Assembly: GCA_019448385.1 (NCBI GenBank)
Contig: JAGTXO010000009.1
Location: 372,001-436,000 of the forward strand
Direction: 5' to 3'
Origin: Diacronema lutheri
Lineage: Eukaryota > Haptophyta > Pavlovophyceae > Pavlovales > Pavlovaceae
DNA: 64,000 bases
The notes under the pieces were generated by a model. It searched no databases. It saw nothing but the letters and a program-made list of their open reading frames with translations, and was not told where the DNA came from. This document shows positions 63,877-64,000 of this stretch, piece after piece; position 1 is the first letter of the stretch; each line of letters starts with the position of its first letter. The translations under genes and the position numbers were made by a program.

Positions 63877-64000
63877 CTTGATCACTTTCTAGTTGCGGAA
63901 CGGAGGCGGCCATCCTGCGGACATCCTCTCACGCGCCCGCCATGCATGGCCGGCGCGTGAGCCTCGTGGGCTCCTCGGCGCAGCAGCAGCAGCCAACGCT

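Overview
This looks like a nuclear contig from a GC-rich unicellular alga, most likely a haptophyte-type alga with a secondary red plastid. That identity is inferred, not proven. Support: spliceosomal introns in most genes; typical eukaryotic proteins (ASH2, eIF3 subunit L, alpha-SNAP, SFT2, glucosidase I, a NEK kinase); two proteins with signal-plus-transit style leaders; very high GC with G/C homopolymers up to 158 nt. Splice junctions were placed by eye from reading frame, GT/GC-AG ends and family conservation. In all multi-exon models the joined length is a whole number of codons.

Layout. 1-6.1 kb: histidine kinase (running off the left edge), plastid-type alpha/beta hydrolase, divergent FolD-like protein, SFT2. 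6.2-16.4 kb: one giant armadillo-type gene (about 3191 aa). 16.4-17.2 kb: a spacer bracketed by a ~24-bp inverted repeat. 17.2-24.0 kb: RING protein, a luminal glycosyltransferase-like protein, alpha-SNAP. 24.2-29.2 kb: an unknown protein, a 158-nt G run, and a second large protein sharing a C-terminal module with the armadillo giant. 29.2-32.6 kb: the anomalous part of the window, with a frame-broken minus-strand relic and a plus-strand remnant that reads as Fanzor (the eukaryotic TnpB relative, an RNA-guided nuclease family), with a degraded RuvC site. 32.6-44.5 kb: TPR protein, nucleoside-hydrolase/membrane fusion, MFS transporter, J-domain protein, GT25 glycosyltransferase. 44.7-53.1 kb: ASH2, Sel1-MYND protein, NEK kinase, membrane hydrolase, DNL zinc-finger chaperone escort. 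53.1-54.8 kb: no gene seen. 54.8-63.9 kb: eIF3L, a PDZ-ferredoxin fusion, an ankyrin protein, ER glucosidase I and an ER DnaJ.

The genome is very compact. Divergent pairs share promoters of only 24-207 bp and convergent pairs lie 26-275 bp apart. The glucosidase I / ER DnaJ pair shares a 118-bp spacer and both products serve ER glycoprotein folding. 5' splice sites are mostly GTGCG rather than GTRAGT, and intron homopolymers are nearly always C on the sense strand.
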